Shown here one piece after another: positions 62,396-64,000 of a DNA stretch of 64,000 nucleotides. This DNA is from Prorocentrum cordatum. Taxonomy: Eukaryota; Sar; Dinophyceae; Prorocentrales; Prorocentraceae. Location of the stretch: the NCBI GenBank assembly GCA_963575745.1, contig CAUYUJ010014272.1, forward strand, positions 242,493 to 306,492. The letters are read 5' to 3'. The notes under the pieces were generated by a model. That model was not told the origin of the DNA. It ran no database searches and saw only the letters and a program-made list of their open reading frames with translations. The first letter of the stretch is position 1. The number at the start of each line of letters is the position of its first letter. The position numbers and the translations under genes were made by a program.

Positions 62396-63830
62396 AAACC
62401 CAAGAGTAATCAACGATGTTGGAATCAACCCTCCCTCCCAGCTGCCTCTTCATAGGCCCCTACAGCGGCGCATTTCCATTGAGGGAACTGCCTCGTTGGA
62501 AGACAACCGTTTGAAAATCCTGAAGCATACCAAAACATTGTTCTCGGGATATCAACGCCACGTATCAACCTGACTGCTGCGTCTTGACGATCCAGAATCT
62601 TGCCAAACATGTCATTTTTGGGACTTCGACACCGTGAATCAACATAACAGTTGCTCCCGCATTGTCCAGAATCCTTCCAAAACACCATGTCCGATACATT
62701 GATCATGGGAACCCGTGAAACTCTTGCAATTCTGCAAAACGAATGTGCGCGGCGCTACGGCGAGAACCACATTTTGAAAACGACCCGCCCTCAATCCGTG
62801 AAACTCTTGCAACAATTTAAAACGAATGCGCGCGGCGCTTAGGCCAATCACATTTTGAAAACGACCCGCCCTGAATCCGTGAAATTCTTACGTACTTGTT
62901 GAAAAGAATGTGCGCGGCGCTATGGCGAGAACCACATTTTGAAAACGACCTGCCCTCAATCCGTGAAGCTCCTGCAAATTGTTGAACGAATGTGCGCAGC
63001 GCTACGGCGAGAGCCACATTTTGAAAACGACCTGCCCTCAATCCGTGAAGCTCTGGCAAATGTTTAAAACGAATGTGCGCGGCGCGCTATGGCGAGATCC
63101 ACATTTTGAAAACGACCCGCCCTCAATCCGTGAAACTCTTGCAAATGTTCAAAACGAATGTGCGCGCCGCTAATGCGAGAGCCACATTTGGGAAACGAGC
63201 CGCCCTTAATTCGTGAAACTCTGGCAACTGTTTAAAAAGAATGTGCGCGGCGCTACGGCGAGAACCACATTTTGAAAACCAACCGCCCTCAAACAGTGAA
63301 ACTCCTGCAAATTGTTAAAACGAATGTGCGCGGCGCTACGGCGATAACCACATTGAATAAACGATCCGCCCTCAATCCGTGAAGCTCTTGCGAATGTGCG
63401 CGGCGCTAAAGCGAGAACCACATTTTGAAAACGACCCGCCCTCGATCCGTGAAAATCTTGCGTACATGTTTGACAGAATGTGCGCGGCGCTATGGCGAGA
63501 ACCACATTTTGGAAACCACCTGCCCTCAATCTATGAAACTCTTGCAAATGTTGAAAACGAATGTGCGCGGCGCTAAGGCAAGAGCCACAGTTTGAAAAAG
63601 ACCCGCCCTAAATCGGTGAAACTCTGGCAATTTTTGACAAAGAATGTGCGCGGCGCTAAGGCGAGAGCCACATTTTGAAAACCACCCGCCCTCCATCTGT
63701 GAAGCGGTTGTCACTGAAAATTTGAAAGTCAAGGACGTCTCAGGCGAAACGCCCGGCCCGCCCTAGAAGCTTGCCTCGGGGTGCGACAGGGGGAAGTTAT
63801 CTATAAGGAGATGGAGTGGAGGAGGAGGCG
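62340..63830 (-). repeat. composite repeat family II, copy Y (minus)
   Basis: Inverted relative to copy X. Plus-strand order: (GGA)n, CCAGTGTAAACCCAAGAGTAATCAACGATGTTGG, the tail with CTCTTCATAGGCCCCTACAG, the GTTGAAGTCCC-type units (62,530-62,700), about 13 array units of ~82 bp (CCGCCCTCAATCCGTGAAACTCTTGCAAA...TGTGCGCGGCGCTACGGCGAGAACCACATTTTGAAAAC, to 63,700), and the end GGCGAAACGCCCGGCCCGCCC...GGGGTGCGACAGGGGGAAG (63,744-63,797). Confidence 0.85.
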
Positions 63831-63850
63831 GAGGAGGAGGAGGAGGAGGG

Positions 63851-63883
<33 letters not shown>

Positions 63884-64000
63884 GGAGGAGGAGGAGCATC
63901 GAGGAGGAGGGGGAGGAGGAGGAGGATGAGGAGGAGGAGGACGAGGAGGAGGAGGACGAGGAGGAGGATCGAGGCAGAGGGGGAGGATGAGGATGAGGAT
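63810..64000 (+). repeat. (GGA)n tract at window end
   Basis: GGAGGA with GAC/GAT interruptions, including a GGATCGAGG phrase shared with 62,034 and 62,255. Runs off the window. Confidence 0.95.

Noticed and set aside
61245-62453. 402-codon minus-strand Ser/Pro-rich ORF
   Set aside because: Open only because (GGA)n lacks stops in that frame; it spans two different composite repeats.

Overview
This window is eukaryotic nuclear DNA with few genes and many repeats. GC content is high, ORFs are sparse and often disrupted, and there are dozens of micro- and minisatellites plus a 100-N scaffold gap. Nothing looks bacterial or viral: no operons, rRNA, tRNA or CRISPR were seen. A dinoflagellate is my best guess (about 0.55). 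The reasons are a non-LTR-type reverse transcriptase/RNase H remnant at 50.5-54.5 kb whose motif order I recognise from dinoflagellate genomes, acidic/lysine-rich ORFs with plausible short introns, and a 472-aa unknown protein of a style I associate with that group. I found no spliced-leader sequence to confirm it.

Layout. (1) 1-13,900 and 18,205-32,085 are two head-to-tail, near-identical copies of one ~13.9-kb block. A hand comparison of the first ~6.6 kb found about 17 differences (roughly 0.25%). Copy 1 runs into the N gap, so this is either a real segmental duplication or an assembly/haplotype artefact. Each copy holds, on the minus strand, a 472-aa ORF, a 268-aa ORF, a 298-aa ORF, a zinc-finger/coiled-coil ORF, a coiled-coil (leucine-zipper-like) ORF and a short RS-containing ORF. 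Three of these are intact in only one copy because of single-base indels. Between the last two ORFs lies a ~540-bp imperfect palindrome. (2) 14.0-18.2 kb is unique spacer made of degenerate satellites. (3) 32-43 kb carries scattered minus-strand ORFs (two-TM acidic protein, Lys/Glu-rich protein with a probable intron, single-TM fragment, small basic protein, Ser/Pro-rich fragment) among CCAAGA-type repeats. (4) 43.5-48.6 kb is nearly all satellites. (5) 48.7-54.5 kb has two probable minus-strand exons and then a decayed plus-strand retroelement interrupted by a 76-77-bp tandem array. (6) 55-64 kb is built from two families of composite repeats, each combining a tandem array, conserved ends and a (TCC/GGA)n tract, present in both orientations.

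The main novelty is in the repeats. There are two composite tandem-array element families (one appears to have inserted into a retroelement), several core sequences flanked by inverted degenerate satellites, a large palindrome in a probable intron, and a duplication whose two copies carry complementary frameshifts. No pathway can be reconstructed: most ORFs are unrecognised and are described by visible features only.
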